In this document: one piece after another, positions 17,087 through 26,381 of the stretch
How positions within the stretch are numbered: the stretch's first letter is position 1
Layout: each line of letters begins with the position of its first letter
Assembly: GCA_050740315.1 (NCBI GenBank)
Contig: JBOIDC010000001.1
Coordinates: 140,619-204,618, forward strand
DNA length: 64,000 bases
Direction of reading: 5' to 3'
Origin: JACCYU01 sp050740315
GTDB taxonomy: Bacteria; Pseudomonadota; Gammaproteobacteria; JACCYU01
Notes under the pieces: generated by a model
Database searches by the model: none
The model's input: only the letters and a program-made list of their open reading frames with translations
Told to the model about the DNA's origin: nothing
Made by a program: the position numbers and the translations under genes

Positions 17087-18319
17087 TCAGTTCGCGAGCC
17101 TGCAAAGCGCGTTCAACAGCACGTTCGCGCCGATCTCGATGTCCTCCCAGGCCGTCCATTCCGCCGCCGAATGACTGCGGCCTTCCTTGCTGGGCACGAA
17201 GATCATGCCGGCGCGCGTCAGCCCGGCCATGATCTGCGTGTCGTGCGCGGCGCCGCTTGGCATGCGCAGGATTTTGACGTCTGCGGCGCGCGCGCTCTCG
17301 GCGATGGTTTGCACCACGCCCGTGTCACACTTGACCGGCGCGATCTCGCTGACGACTTCGAACTCGAACATCAGGTCGCGCCGCCGCGCGATGCTGGACA
17401 AGGTGCGCCGGAACGCCTGGGTCAAATCACCCAGCGTGGCCTCGTCGGTATCGCGGCATTCGAACGAAAATTCGACTCTGCCAGGCACCACGTTGGCCGC
17501 GCCGGGAAAACACTCGACCCGGCCGATCGTGGCGGTGCTGCGCTGCCCGCCGTTCTCCTCCAGGATGCGCGGGATCTCGCCGGAAAATTCGGCCAGCCCC
17601 TGCAGGGCGTCGCGGCGCATATCCATGGGTGTCGTGCCGGCGTGATCGGCACGCCCGCTTAAAGCTACGTTCCACCGGAACAAGCCGGTGATGGCCTCGA
17701 CCACGCCAACGCTGATGCCGCGCCGATCCAGAATCGGGCCCTGTTCGATGTGCAGTTCCACGAAGGCGTGGACGCTGCCGGGCGGGCGGTTGGCGCGCAG
17801 CATCTGCGAGGCGTCCAGGCCGCGTCCGCGCATGGCCGCCACCAGGGTGATGCCGTCGAGATCCTTGGCCGCGTGGATGCTCTCCGGGGTTAGGCGTCCG
17901 CACAGCGCCTGCGATCCGAGCATGCCGCCGAAACGCCCTTCCTCATCGGTGAACGCCACGGCTTCCAGCGGAAAACGGACCGCAAGCTGCTGTTCCTTGA
18001 TCGAGCGCAGGCATTCGAGGCCCGCGAGCACGCCCAGCGCGCCGTCCAAGTGACCGCCGCCGGGTACCGTGTCCAGGTGCGAGCCGGTCATCACGCTGGG
18101 ATGCTCACCGTCCCATCCAAGGCGCGCATGAATATTGGCCGCGCCGTCCACGTGCAGATCCAGTTCTGCTGCCTGTATGCGCGCTGCAAGCCATTCCCGC
18201 GCCGCCCAGTCGCCGTCGCTGAACGCCATGCGGTAAAGCCCGAGGTCGGCATGGCGGCCGATCGCAGCGAGCGTCTCCACGTCTTGTCGCAGGCGTTCGA
18301 AGTCGATGCGCGCCTGCAT
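17087..18319 (-). CDS. M20-family hydantoinase/carbamoylase-type amidase
   Basis: 410 residues. Metal-ligand segments of the AllC/HyuC group are present in order: 'GSHLDTVPGGGHLDG', 'EEGRFGG', 'ELHIEQGPIL', 'PSGAAHDTQIM' and 'KEGRSHSAAEWT'. Members hydrolyse allantoate, ureidoglycine or N-carbamoyl-L-amino acids using two metal ions. The start ATG shares a base with the stop of the upstream gene (TGATG). Which substrate is used is open; the operon composition suggests a ureido compound. Confidence 0.88.
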   Translation of the reverse strand: MQARIDFERLRQDVETLAAIGRHADLGLYRMAFSDGDWAAREWLAARIQAAELDLHVDGAANIHARLGWDGEHPSVMTGSHLDTVPGGGHLDGALGVLAGLECLRSIKEQQLAVRFPLEAVAFTDEEGRFGGMLGSQALCGRLTPESIHAAKDLDGITLVAAMRGRGLDASQMLRANRPPGSVHAFVELHIEQGPILDRRGISVGVVEAITGLFRWNVALSGRADHAGTTPMDMRRDALQGLAEFSGEIPRILEENGGQRSTATIGRVECFPGAANVVPGRVEFSFECRDTDEATLGDLTQAFRRTLSSIARRRDLMFEFEVVSEIAPVKCDTGVVQTIAESARAADVKILRMPSGAAHDTQIMAGLTRAGMIFVPSKEGRSHSAAEWTAWEDIEIGANVLLNALCRLAN

Positions 18320-18822
18320 CAGGCGTCCCGCGTTCTGGCCGCGCCGATCATGATCACCGACGCGGTGGCGGCGAAGACCAGCAGGCCGGCAGTGAAAAAC
18401 CCGAGTGCGCGCGGCAGGGGATGATGACTGATTTCGACCGTTACCGGCTGGCTCCAGCCGCCGGGCTGGCTGATATCGCGCACCCGGTAATGGTACCGGC
18501 CTTCTTCCTGACCGCTCATGACGCGCGCGGTATCTGGCCCGCGATAGATCGTGGTCGGCTGGCGGAAACTTCTGCTTGCCGATTCCTGCAGTTCGAAGCG
18601 CGCGCTGCGCGCGCCCTGCCAGCTCAAGGTGAAAAAACCGGCGGTCGCGACCCGGGTATCGCTGCTCAGCCTGACTTGCTCGCGGTCTGCAGCGGCGCGC
18701 GCCGGTTGCGGCCAGACGGTGGCCAACACGAGCACACACACCAGCATTGCCGAATGTACGTGATGTACGTGCAGGCACGTTTCGATCCTGCCCGTGCTGG
18801 CGCCCGTTAACCGTTCAATCAC
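18319..18822 (-). CDS. Exported fibronectin-III-like domain protein with C-terminal anchor
   Basis: 167 residues if started at GTG 18822, which has a GGAG site six bases upstream; ATG 18747 is an alternative giving a shorter signal peptide. Hydrophobic signal region 'AMLVCVLVLATVWPQPARA', then an about 80-residue beta-rich domain ('FFTLSWQGARSARFELQ', 'YHYRVRD') like fibronectin type III, and a C-terminal membrane helix ('GFFTAGLLVFAATASVIMI'). The end is translationally coupled to the amidase gene (TGATG). Function unknown. Confidence 0.55.
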   Translation of the reverse strand: MIERLTGASTGRIETCLHVHHVHSAMLVCVLVLATVWPQPARAAADREQVRLSSDTRVATAGFFTLSWQGARSARFELQESASRSFRQPTTIYRGPDTARVMSGQEEGRYHYRVRDISQPGGWSQPVTVEISHHPLPRALGFFTAGLLVFAATASVIMIGAARTRDA

Positions 18823-18935
18823 TATTTCTCCATGGGTATTTAATAGGCTGCATAACATTATTGGAACCACAGCGCCCGCCAGATATGCGCAGCCAGATGC
18901 TCACGCCGGGTTGCGCAGCAAGTATGCAATCTGCA

Positions 18936-19733
18936 TCAAGAGGGTGGCGCCGTGAGCCACTCGCGCCAGCTGCGAAAGATATGGTCGCCGCTGGCCGCCA
19001 CGACGGAACGCGGCGCCAGAGTCGGTTTGAAGACCGGTTCGTTGTCCAGCGTGCAGCTAAAGCCGCCTGCCTCGCTGAGGATGAGGCTGCCGGCGGCGAA
19101 ATCCCATACCTTCTGGCCGCCATGCAGATAGACGTGCCCACGTCCGGCCGCGACCCATGCCCACTCCAGCGCCGACGAGCCGAAGTTGCGTTGCGAGGCA
19201 TAGGGCGGATCGTCCACGAGCTTGCGCGCAAGGCGCGGTGGCAGCCGTTTGAAATCAACCATGCCAACGGTGAGCTCCAGCGATTCGCGCGCTGGCGGCG
19301 AATGCAGGCGACGTCCGTTGAGCCACGCGCCCGCGCCCTTGTCGGCGCGAAAACACTCCCTGCGCGTCGGATCGTAGATGATGCCCAACACGGGTTCGCC
19401 GCGCGCCAGTAACGCCAGCGAGATGCCAAAGCAGGGCAGCCCGGCCGCGAAATTGCTGGTTCCGTCCAGCGGGTCCAGGCACCACAGCGGGCGGTCGAGT
19501 TCGCGCAGCAAGGCGGCCTGCTGCGCCGGCGGCATCTCTTCGCTCAGAAATGCCACGTCCGGCCAGTTCTTCTTCAGCTCCGTCCGCAGCCGCTTTTGTA
19601 TGGCGAGATCGGCCTCGGTAAGAATGCTGCCGTCCGCCTTGATGTGGTGATCCACCTGCTCGAAGCGGGGCAGCAATTCTTCTTCGCCCGCGCGCATCAC
19701 CAGGCTTTGCACTTGTTCGGATTGAGGCGACAT
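18936..19733 (-). CDS. Inositol monophosphatase-family phosphatase
   Basis: 265 residues. Metal-binding motifs of the family are clear: 'FLSEEMP', 'WCLDPLDGTSNFAAGLP' (DPxDGTxN) and 'KVWDFAAGSLILSEAGG' (WDxAAG). Relatives dephosphorylate inositol phosphates, PAP/PAPS (CysQ) or sugar phosphates. The start ATG 19733 is chosen because homology starts just after it; the ribosome site is weak. It lies 113 bases upstream of the fibronectin-like gene in the same direction. Confidence 0.9.
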   Translation of the reverse strand: MSPQSEQVQSLVMRAGEEELLPRFEQVDHHIKADGSILTEADLAIQKRLRTELKKNWPDVAFLSEEMPPAQQAALLRELDRPLWCLDPLDGTSNFAAGLPCFGISLALLARGEPVLGIIYDPTRRECFRADKGAGAWLNGRRLHSPPARESLELTVGMVDFKRLPPRLARKLVDDPPYASQRNFGSSALEWAWVAAGRGHVYLHGGQKVWDFAAGSLILSEAGGFSCTLDNEPVFKPTLAPRSVVAASGDHIFRSWREWLTAPPS

Positions 19734-19874
19734 GTAAAGAGATATTAGGTTCGTGAGGCGGCTGGCAAGCACGCCATTCTTCCGGCGGATCGGCTGGCGG
19801 CCCGTCAGTATACCGATTCCTGTCCGCAGACCCAACGCCGGTTCGGGATTGCCGTAGATACGCGTACCGCCCGC

Positions 19875-19897
19875 ATGCGCCCGGCGCATTGCTTTTT
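19875..19897 (+). other. Terminator-like hairpin in the histidine-kinase leader
   Basis: ATGCGC, a 3-base CCG loop and GCGCAT are followed within a few bases by TTTTT, read on the + strand. It is about 100 bases before the histidine kinase start and downstream of no + strand gene. It could attenuate or terminate a leader transcript, or be chance. The rest of the 261-base divergent spacer shows nothing definite. Confidence 0.25.
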
Positions 19898-19994
19898 GTT
19901 AATGTTCAAGCGTGCACACGCGTCTTGTTTTAGTATGTCGTTTATTGAATCAGCAACAGGAACGTCGGTCGGGGAATTTGCGTAACGTTTTGCG

Positions 19995-22982
19995 ATGAAT
20001 AGCGCTCATCAATCCGGCATAAGGCCCCATGGCCACTTCGCAAGGACTGGCGTGGGCGGTGAACACGCAGTGTCCAACGCGCGCCGGCGGATTCGGCTGG
20101 GGATCGTCCGTGCGCTGAGCCTGACGTACTGGAAACAGCTGCTGGCGCTCGCGGTGGGCTACTGGCTTGGCGGCGAACTGGGCCTGCTGGTCGGCAGCGG
20201 CTACGACGGTGTCTCCCCGCTGTGGCCTCCGGCGGGAATTGCGCTGTTTGCGTTTCTGGTGGTCGGACGCCGGCTGTGGCCCGGCGTCGTGCTCGGCGCT
20301 GTGTTGCTCGCGTACACGGGCGGCACCGGCTGGGGCATGAGTTTGGTCATCGCCGCCGCAAGTATGGTCGAGGCCATGCTGGCTGTCTATCTCCTGCGTC
20401 AGCCACGCACGGATTTCAAGTTTGGCATGCAGCGCGTCAAAGACGTGCTGTTGCTGACAGGTTGCGCCGCGATCGGCGCGGCCACCATGGGTTCCATGTT
20501 CGGCGCGTTCACGATGGCGCTGCTGGATCTGGCGTCATGGGCCGACGTGCGGGTAATCTGGTTCACCTGGTGGCTGGGGGATGCCGTTGGCATCATCGTG
20601 ATTACGCCGCTGCTGCTGGTGTGGCGGCGCTGGCGTCAGGTCAGGCCGAACGCGCGCCAGCTCACCGAACTCGCCTTACTGCTCAGCGCGGTGGCCGTCA
20701 CAGCGTGGCTCAACTTCTATCTGATCGCCGAGCATCAGCTCAACATCCCGTTGGTGTTCTACCTGATGCTGCCGTTCGCCATTCTGACCGCCGCGCGTTT
20801 CAGACAGCACGGCGCCACCCTGGTGGCGATGCTGGTGTGCGTGGTGATGTTATGGGGCACGCAGCACGGCTACGGCGCGTTCGAGCCGTACAGCGGCCTC
20901 GACCGGCTGTTGCTCAGCATCTTTTACATCGCGATGACCGCCTTTACCGCGCTGTGCGTGGCGGCGTTGTTCGCCGAGCGCTGGCATACGGAGAAGGCGC
21001 TGTTCGCCAGCCGCGAGCAGTATCGCACCCTGGTGGGCACGATGAACGAGGGGCTGGGCGTGCAGGACAAGAACGGTGTGGTGACTTACGTCAACGACCG
21101 TTTCTGCGAGATCGTGGGCTATGGGCGCGAGGAGATCGTCGGCAAGCCCGTGACGGCGCATATCGGCGAGATCAATCAGGCCTTGTGGCTGGAACTGGTG
21201 AGCGCCCGGCGTTTCGGCAAGACCGAGCCCTACGAACTCGAAGTCAGACGCAAGGACGGCCGCCGCATTTATCTGCAGGTTTCACCGCAGCTGATCTTTG
21301 ATGAAGACGGCGAACCGGCCGGCAGTTTCGCGGTGTATACGGACATCACCCAGCGCAAGCGCATCGAGACCACGTTAAGCGGCCGGCGCGAGGTGCTGGA
21401 GCGGCTCGCGACCGGCGCGCCACTGGCGGAGGTGCTGACCACCCTGGCGGAAACGGCCGAGGATGCGCGTCCCGATATGCGTTGCTCGGTGATGATCGTG
21501 GAAGACGGCAGACTGCGGATAGGCGCCGCGCCAAGCCTGCCGGGTTATTATGTCGACGCCTTGCATGGCGTCGAGGTGGGCAGCGGCCACGGGGCGGCCG
21601 CCGCCGCCGTCTGTACGGGCATGCGCGTGATCGTCGAAGACGTGCTAACGCATCCGTACTGGTACGCGTACCGGGGACTGGCGCGCCGCGCTGGCGTGCG
21701 CTCGTGCTGGAGCGAGCCCATCATCTCGTCGCGCGGCGAAATCCTGGGCGCCTTTACCATGTATCATCGCGAACCCCGGCGGCCGGAGCAGTCGGATCTG
21801 CTGTTCATGGCGGCCACCGTGCGGGTCGCCGCCGTGGCCATCGAACAGCGGCGCAAGGAAGAGGCGCTCAGACAGAGCGAGGAGCGTTTCCGGCAGTTGG
21901 CCGAACACATTCGCGACGTGTTCTGGATGACGGATGCGGACGGCACCTGGCGCTACATCAGTCCTGCCTATGCCCGCGTGTGGGGGCGATCCCTGCAGAG
22001 CCTGTATGACGATCCCGATAGCTGGATAGAGGCGATTCATCCGGATGACCGCAAACGCATCGGCCACAATTTTTTCACCAAGGTGCCGCAGGGCGATTCC
22101 GAACAGGAGTATCGTGTGGTGCTGCCCGATGGCTCGATCCGCTGGATTCGTGACCGCGCGTTCGCCATTCGCAACGAAGCCGGCGAGGTGTACCGCGTGG
22201 CGGGTATCGCCGAGGACGTGACCGAAGACAAGCTGGCCACGCAGCAGACCCGCGAACATCAGGATGAGCTGGCGCATATGGCGCGCTTGAGTTCGGTGGG
22301 AGAGATGGCCTCCAGCCTCGCGCACGAACTGAACCAGCCGCTGGGTGCCGTGACCAATTACTGCAAAGCCGGCCTGCGGCTATTGCGCGGCGGCGGCGAA
22401 CGGGAACGCATCGCCGAGGCGCTGGAAAAGGCCTCCACTCAGGCGCAGCGCGCCGGCGATATCATTCACCATATCCGCGATTTCGTGCGCAAGGACACGC
22501 GCCGCAGGGCGTACGTCGAACTCAACGACATCGTTCGCGAAGCGGTGCGGTTGACCGAAGCGGATATCCGCAAAAAGCGGTGCTCGATACGGCTGAAATT
22601 GTCCGAGCGTCTGCCGCGGGTCATCGGCGATCGTATCCAGCTCGAGCAGGTGATCTTAAACTTGTTGCGCAACGGCACGGAGGCCATGGTCGACTGCAAC
22701 GCACAGAAGCGCGAACTGGTGGTATTCTCGCGCGTGCTGGACGGGCGCATGGTGCGGATCTCGGTACGGGACTGCGGCGCGGGGCTGGATGACGAGACCA
22801 TGAAGCGTATTTTCGATCCCTTCTACACCACCAAGAGCGATGGCATGGGTATGGGCTTGCCGATCAGCCGCTCGATCATCGAGGCGCATGCCGGCCACCT
22901 GTGGGCGGAACAACGGGTGCCGCCGGGAAGCGGCGCGACCTTTCATTTTACCTTGCCGATCAGCCGGGGGTGCGAGGCGTGA
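19995..22982 (+). CDS. MASE1-PAS-GAF-PAS sensor histidine kinase
   Basis: 995 residues. The N-terminal third (about 40-320) is an eight-helix MASE1-like membrane sensor ('SPLWPPAGIALFAFLVVG'). Then PAS ('NEGLGVQDKNGVVTYVND', about 335-455), GAF (about 460-620), a second PAS ('DVFWMTDADGTWRYIS', about 625-750), HisKA with H777 in 'SSLAHELNQPLGAV', and HATPase with 'LNLLRNGTEAM', 'DCGAGLD' and 'GMGMGLPISRSI'. The layout and HELNQPL box are FixL/TodS-like. The cognate FixJ-type regulator gene begins 77 bases downstream. The signal is unknown; a redox or aromatic cue is common in the family. Confidence 0.93.
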   Translation: MNSAHQSGIRPHGHFARTGVGGEHAVSNARRRIRLGIVRALSLTYWKQLLALAVGYWLGGELGLLVGSGYDGVSPLWPPAGIALFAFLVVGRRLWPGVVLGAVLLAYTGGTGWGMSLVIAAASMVEAMLAVYLLRQPRTDFKFGMQRVKDVLLLTGCAAIGAATMGSMFGAFTMALLDLASWADVRVIWFTWWLGDAVGIIVITPLLLVWRRWRQVRPNARQLTELALLLSAVAVTAWLNFYLIAEHQLNIPLVFYLMLPFAILTAARFRQHGATLVAMLVCVVMLWGTQHGYGAFEPYSGLDRLLLSIFYIAMTAFTALCVAALFAERWHTEKALFASREQYRTLVGTMNEGLGVQDKNGVVTYVNDRFCEIVGYGREEIVGKPVTAHIGEINQALWLELVSARRFGKTEPYELEVRRKDGRRIYLQVSPQLIFDEDGEPAGSFAVYTDITQRKRIETTLSGRREVLERLATGAPLAEVLTTLAETAEDARPDMRCSVMIVEDGRLRIGAAPSLPGYYVDALHGVEVGSGHGAAAAAVCTGMRVIVEDVLTHPYWYAYRGLARRAGVRSCWSEPIISSRGEILGAFTMYHREPRRPEQSDLLFMAATVRVAAVAIEQRRKEEALRQSEERFRQLAEHIRDVFWMTDADGTWRYISPAYARVWGRSLQSLYDDPDSWIEAIHPDDRKRIGHNFFTKVPQGDSEQEYRVVLPDGSIRWIRDRAFAIRNEAGEVYRVAGIAEDVTEDKLATQQTREHQDELAHMARLSSVGEMASSLAHELNQPLGAVTNYCKAGLRLLRGGGERERIAEALEKASTQAQRAGDIIHHIRDFVRKDTRRRAYVELNDIVREAVRLTEADIRKKRCSIRLKLSERLPRVIGDRIQLEQVILNLLRNGTEAMVDCNAQKRELVVFSRVLDGRMVRISVRDCGAGLDDETMKRIFDPFYTTKSDGMGMGLPISRSIIEAHAGHLWAEQRVPPGSGATFHFTLPISRGCEA

Positions 22983-23058
22983 ATTCAGCTACTCAGACGA
23001 GCGGTTTCGTCAAGTTGAATTCGCCAAATTGGCCTTCACCTTTCTGCCCGCAATAACC

Positions 23059-23700
23059 ATGTCAGCCACGTATAACCACCCGCCCACCGTGTTTATTGTG
23101 GATGACGATCCTGCCATGCTGGATTCTGTCAGCCTGCTGCTTGAATCGGCCGGTATCTCCACCGAGTGCTACTCGGGCGCGCGCGAATTTCTGGAAACCT
23201 ACCGCCCGCACCGCCCAGGTTGTCTGATACTGGATGTGCGCATGCCCGAGATGAGCGGGCTGGAGTTGCAGGAGGCGCTGGCGGTCAGGGGGGCGAACAT
23301 TCCCATCATTTTCATCACCGGTCATGGTGATGTGCCCATGTCGGTCAAGGCGATGAAAGCCGGGGCCCTGGATTTTCTGGAGAAGCCTTTCGACGACGAG
23401 ACGCTGGTGTTCTGCGTGCGCCAGGCGCTGGAGCAGGACGCGCACGCACGCCAGGTTGAGGCGCAAAATTCCACCGTGGCGGTGCGTTTCTCACGGTTGA
23501 CCGAACGTGAGCAAGAGGTGATGAGCCTGGTCGTGACGGGGCGCTCCAACAAAGAGATCGCGTTGAAGCTGCGGTGCAGTCATCGTACCGTGGAGGTGCA
23601 CCGTTCCCGCCTAATGGCCAAGATGGAGGCGCATACGCTGCCCGAGCTGGTTTCGATGGCCGCGGTATGCGGGCTGGAGACCAATCAGATCTCGGCATGA
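23059..23700 (+). CDS. FixJ/LuxR-type response regulator
   Basis: 213 residues. Receiver domain with acidic pocket 'VDDDPAMLD', phospho-acceptor D59 in 'LILDVRMPEMSG' and Lys in 'DFLEKPF'; LuxR-type helix-turn-helix at about 145-205 ('LTEREQEVMSLVVTGRSNKE'). The longer open frame upstream lies inside the kinase gene and is not used. With the preceding kinase it forms a two-component pair that may control the phasin, phaC and PAS genes downstream through FixJ-like boxes at 23767 and 26382 (inference). Confidence 0.92.
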   Translation: MSATYNHPPTVFIVDDDPAMLDSVSLLLESAGISTECYSGAREFLETYRPHRPGCLILDVRMPEMSGLELQEALAVRGANIPIIFITGHGDVPMSVKAMKAGALDFLEKPFDDETLVFCVRQALEQDAHARQVEAQNSTVAVRFSRLTEREQEVMSLVVTGRSNKEIALKLRCSHRTVEVHRSRLMAKMEAHTLPELVSMAAVCGLETNQISA

Positions 23701-23764
23701 CCGCGCACGCCCGCCCCGGGCTTGCGGGTCATCGTGTGCATATCAAATCAGGATAAGTGTTGTC

Positions 23765-23785
23765 AAGTACGTAGTCGTACGGATT
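23765..23785 (+). promoter_or_regulatory. FixJ-like operator upstream of the phasin gene
   Basis: GTACGTAG at 23767-23774 matches the rhizobial FixJ box GTAMGTAG exactly, and the surrounding GTACG-TAGT-CGTAC is an inverted repeat. It is 136 bases before the phasin start and 67 bases after the FixJ-type regulator gene. A second, similar element precedes the PAS gene at 26382. Binding is inference. Confidence 0.45.
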
Positions 23786-23909
23786 AACGCATCGCGCGCG
23801 AGGAATTAGATTATAACGTTCTCTCGGAAGCTTGAGTGCTTCGCTACTCGCACGCAAATCATGCCTCCGGCGACATTTATAAACATTCGTAGTAACTGCG
23901 GGAGGCGAT

Positions 23910-24494
23910 ATGAATTCAAGCGTAAATGCCCAGATTGAAGATATGGTCAATGCATGGACGCGCTTTCAGGGGCAGTGCTGGGACAGCCTGTTCGGCATCG
24001 GTAACGGGCAGGCCGCGGTGCCGTGGCGAAATCTCTTCAGCCGACCGCTGGAGATGAGCGAGGACATGGTCAATTACCTGCTGCAGCAACAGTCTGATTG
24101 TCTGCGCATGGTCATGAAAAATTCACGGCCCGGCGACGGTGCGCCCAAGGTCGTCAGCGAGTGGAGCGAGCAGGTCGAGGGCGCAGCACAGCACTGGATA
24201 GACGCGCAACGTCAGGCTTGGCATACCTGGTTCGCGGCGGTCAAGCAAATGGACCCGTATCGCACACGCGGCAACGCGCGCAAAGCTGCAAACCACGCCG
24301 ACAATGTGTTTGAGGCTTGGCAACAGGCGACACAAACCACTCTGCAGGCGCAGGCGGACTGGATGTCCAGTCTGGTGTCGGCTGGCGCGCAGGCCAGGAC
24401 GGCCGGCAACGGCGCGCAGGCTAATTCTCAGCCCGCGAAAAAGACGAGCACCGGTACAACAGCCAAGGGTGCCGAATCGAGACGCAGCGCCTGA
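23910..24494 (+). CDS. Phasin-like PHA granule protein
   Basis: 194 residues, mostly amphipathic helix with many Trp and Gln ('EDMVNAWTRFQGQCWD', 'DAQRQAWHTWFAAV', 'ADWMSSLVSAGAQ') and a low-complexity Ala/Lys tail ('QPAKKTSTGTTAKGA') like granule-bound phasins. A GGGAGG site precedes the ATG. It is convergent with the PHA synthase gene, which supports a role on PHB granules; a class III PhaE-like subunit is less likely because the synthase is class I-like. The antisense frame of phaC runs through much of it. Confidence 0.65.
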   Translation: MNSSVNAQIEDMVNAWTRFQGQCWDSLFGIGNGQAAVPWRNLFSRPLEMSEDMVNYLLQQQSDCLRMVMKNSRPGDGAPKVVSEWSEQVEGAAQHWIDAQRQAWHTWFAAVKQMDPYRTRGNARKAANHADNVFEAWQQATQTTLQAQADWMSSLVSAGAQARTAGNGAQANSQPAKKTSTGTTAKGAESRRSA

Positions 24495-25955
24495 TCGTAG
24501 ACGATTGCCGTCGCCGACGGCGTAAGCGCCCGGCGCCGGCAATAGGGACTGAGGGTCGCCGCCCAGCGCGGGCGGCGTGCGCAGCGTGCCGCACTGGGGT
24601 TTGAGCCACGCAACCCAGTCGGTCCACCATGAATTGGGTACCTTGCTGGTGCTCGCCCGCCAGTGGTCAGGATCTCCCAGACCTGTCGCGTCGCCCACCC
24701 AGTAACGGCGCTTGGGCGGATCGACCGGTGGGCTCAGCACACCCATGATGTGGCCGGAGGTCGCGAGAACAAATCGCACTGGACCGCGTGTCAGCGAGCA
24801 CAGCTTAAACACCGACTTCCATGGCGCGATGTGATCCTGCTCGGCGCTGATGACGTACAGTGGCTGCGTGATGCGTGACAGGTCGATGGGCCGCCCGCCC
24901 AACGTGACGCCATCTTTTTCCGACAGCTTGTTGCGCAGGTAGAACTCGCGCAAATAGAAGGAATGCATGGCGTATGGCAGGCGTGTCGAGTCGGCGTTCC
25001 AGTACAACACATCGAACGCAGGCGGCGACTCACCCAGTAAATAATTCTGCACCCAGTAATGCCAGATCAGGCTGTTGGAGCGCAAGCTGCGAAAGGATGT
25101 CGCCATATCCCTGCCGTCCAGATAGCCGTGATGCGCCATGATGTCGTCGATCGCATCCAGGCTCTGCTCATCGATAAATACCTCGATATTACCGGGCTCG
25201 GAAAAATCTGCCAAAGTGGTCAGCAACGTGATGTGGGCGACCGGCGACCCCTCTTTTCCGCCGGCCTCGCGGTTGAGCCAGGCCGTCAGCGCGGCGACCA
25301 GCGTACCGCCGATGCAGTAGCCCGCCAGGTGCACCTGCGGGGCGTCGCAGATCTCGCGCGCCGCGCGCAATGATTCGAGCACGCCCCGCAGCATGTAGTC
25401 GTCGAAGGTCGTGTCGCGCATGTCCGCGCCCGGATTCTTCCAGCTGGTGACGAACACGGTAAAGCCCTGCGCCACCAGATACCGCACCAGGCTCAACCGC
25501 TCGTTGATGTCGAGGATGTAATACTTGTTGATCCACGGCGCCACGATCACGATTGGCGTGCTGTGCGCTTTCTCTGTGGTGGGCGTGTACTGAATCAGAT
25601 CGACCAGCTCATTACGATACGCCACGGCGCCGGGGGTCGTGGCGATATTGCCGCCGACCTGAAAGGCGTCTTGATCGACCATGCTGACGTGACCCGCGGC
25701 TATGTCGCTCAGAAGGTTACGCCATCCCTGGGTCACGCTTTGTCCGCCGGTTTGCAGCGCGCGCGTTATGGCCTCGGGGTTGGTGAGGAAGAAATTGCTC
25801 GGCGCCACCGCGCTTAAGAATTCGCGTGTCCAGAAGGCCGCCCTGCGTCTGGTCTTTTCCGATACGTCGGGGGTCTTGTAAATCGCGTCCTCCAGCCATC
25901 GCGTGTACAGCAGATAATTTTCCTTGAGGGGGTCGAGAAAGGGTTCTGGCGCCAT
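24123..25955 (-). CDS. phaC: PHA synthase, class I-like, main reading frame (frameshifted gene, lost stop)
   Basis: This frame holds the catalytic part of a class I poly(3-hydroxyalkanoate) synthase: 'APSNFFLTNPEAI', lipase-like box 'LAGYCIGGT' with the nucleophilic Cys, 'VISAEQDHIAPW' (Asp) and 'LATSGHIMGVLSPP' (His). The normal N-terminus is in another frame (25940-26167), so ATG 25955 is probably not the natural start; one missing base near 25938-25944 would join them. A typical C-terminus is reached at 'LLPAPGAYAV' (about 24520), but no stop follows and the frame runs a further 130 residues antisense through the phasin gene. Either the gene is decaying or there are indel errors. Confidence 0.8.
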   Translation of the reverse strand: MAPEPFLDPLKENYLLYTRWLEDAIYKTPDVSEKTRRRAAFWTREFLSAVAPSNFFLTNPEAITRALQTGGQSVTQGWRNLLSDIAAGHVSMVDQDAFQVGGNIATTPGAVAYRNELVDLIQYTPTTEKAHSTPIVIVAPWINKYYILDINERLSLVRYLVAQGFTVFVTSWKNPGADMRDTTFDDYMLRGVLESLRAAREICDAPQVHLAGYCIGGTLVAALTAWLNREAGGKEGSPVAHITLLTTLADFSEPGNIEVFIDEQSLDAIDDIMAHHGYLDGRDMATSFRSLRSNSLIWHYWVQNYLLGESPPAFDVLYWNADSTRLPYAMHSFYLREFYLRNKLSEKDGVTLGGRPIDLSRITQPLYVISAEQDHIAPWKSVFKLCSLTRGPVRFVLATSGHIMGVLSPPVDPPKRRYWVGDATGLGDPDHWRASTSKVPNSWWTDWVAWLKPQCGTLRTPPALGGDPQSLLPAPGAYAVGDGNRLRSGAASRFGTLGCCTGARLFRGLRISLRAVAGRPGLRASRHQTGHPVRLRLQSGLCRLLPSLKHIVGVVCSFARVAACAIRVHLLDRREPGMPSLTLRVYPVLCCALDLLAPLADDLGRTVAGP

Positions 25956-26167
25956 AACGGATGCTGAAATCGTTCGTCATAAATGACCGCGGGAAACAGG
26001 TCTTCGCTATCCGGCAGGCCGGCCATGCGTTGCCAGGTGGACAGCGCCAGTGCGCGCGCGCCCAGCCGATTGACTTCCTCAGCCAGCATTCGAGGGTGCG
26101 CCCACCAGATTTTGTGCACTTCCCGGCGGGCGGCGGCGATACCGAATGGGTCGAGCGGACTGTACAT
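25940..26167 (-). pseudogene. phaC: N-terminal part of PHA synthase in a shifted frame
   Basis: From ATG 26167 (GAGAGAG site upstream) this frame reads 'YSPLDPFGIAAARREVHKIW' and then 'DERFQHPLWRQNPF', the conserved segment just before the catalytic region of class I PhaC. In a functional gene 'NPF' continues with 'LDPLKENYLLYTRWL', which is found in the other frame. The join needs one extra C after AACCCTTT, so a single-base deletion in or near a T/C run explains the break. Reads should be checked before calling it a pseudogene. Confidence 0.75.
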
Positions 26168-26381
26168 TGCGCAACTCTCTCGGCCGAAGGCGATCGAAGG
26201 GGCAGATGACATTTACTTGACAGTGCGCGCCGTTCTAGCGGTGATGTTGTGCGCCGCCGATCCCGCTTGATGGTAACTGTGATACGGAGTTGGCTGGCCG
26301 GTTCATTGTCGTGTCACCTGCTTGTGTCATGCTCGCATTGCGCAAAAGAACTGTTCTAAATGATATTGCAGTGCATTACGG

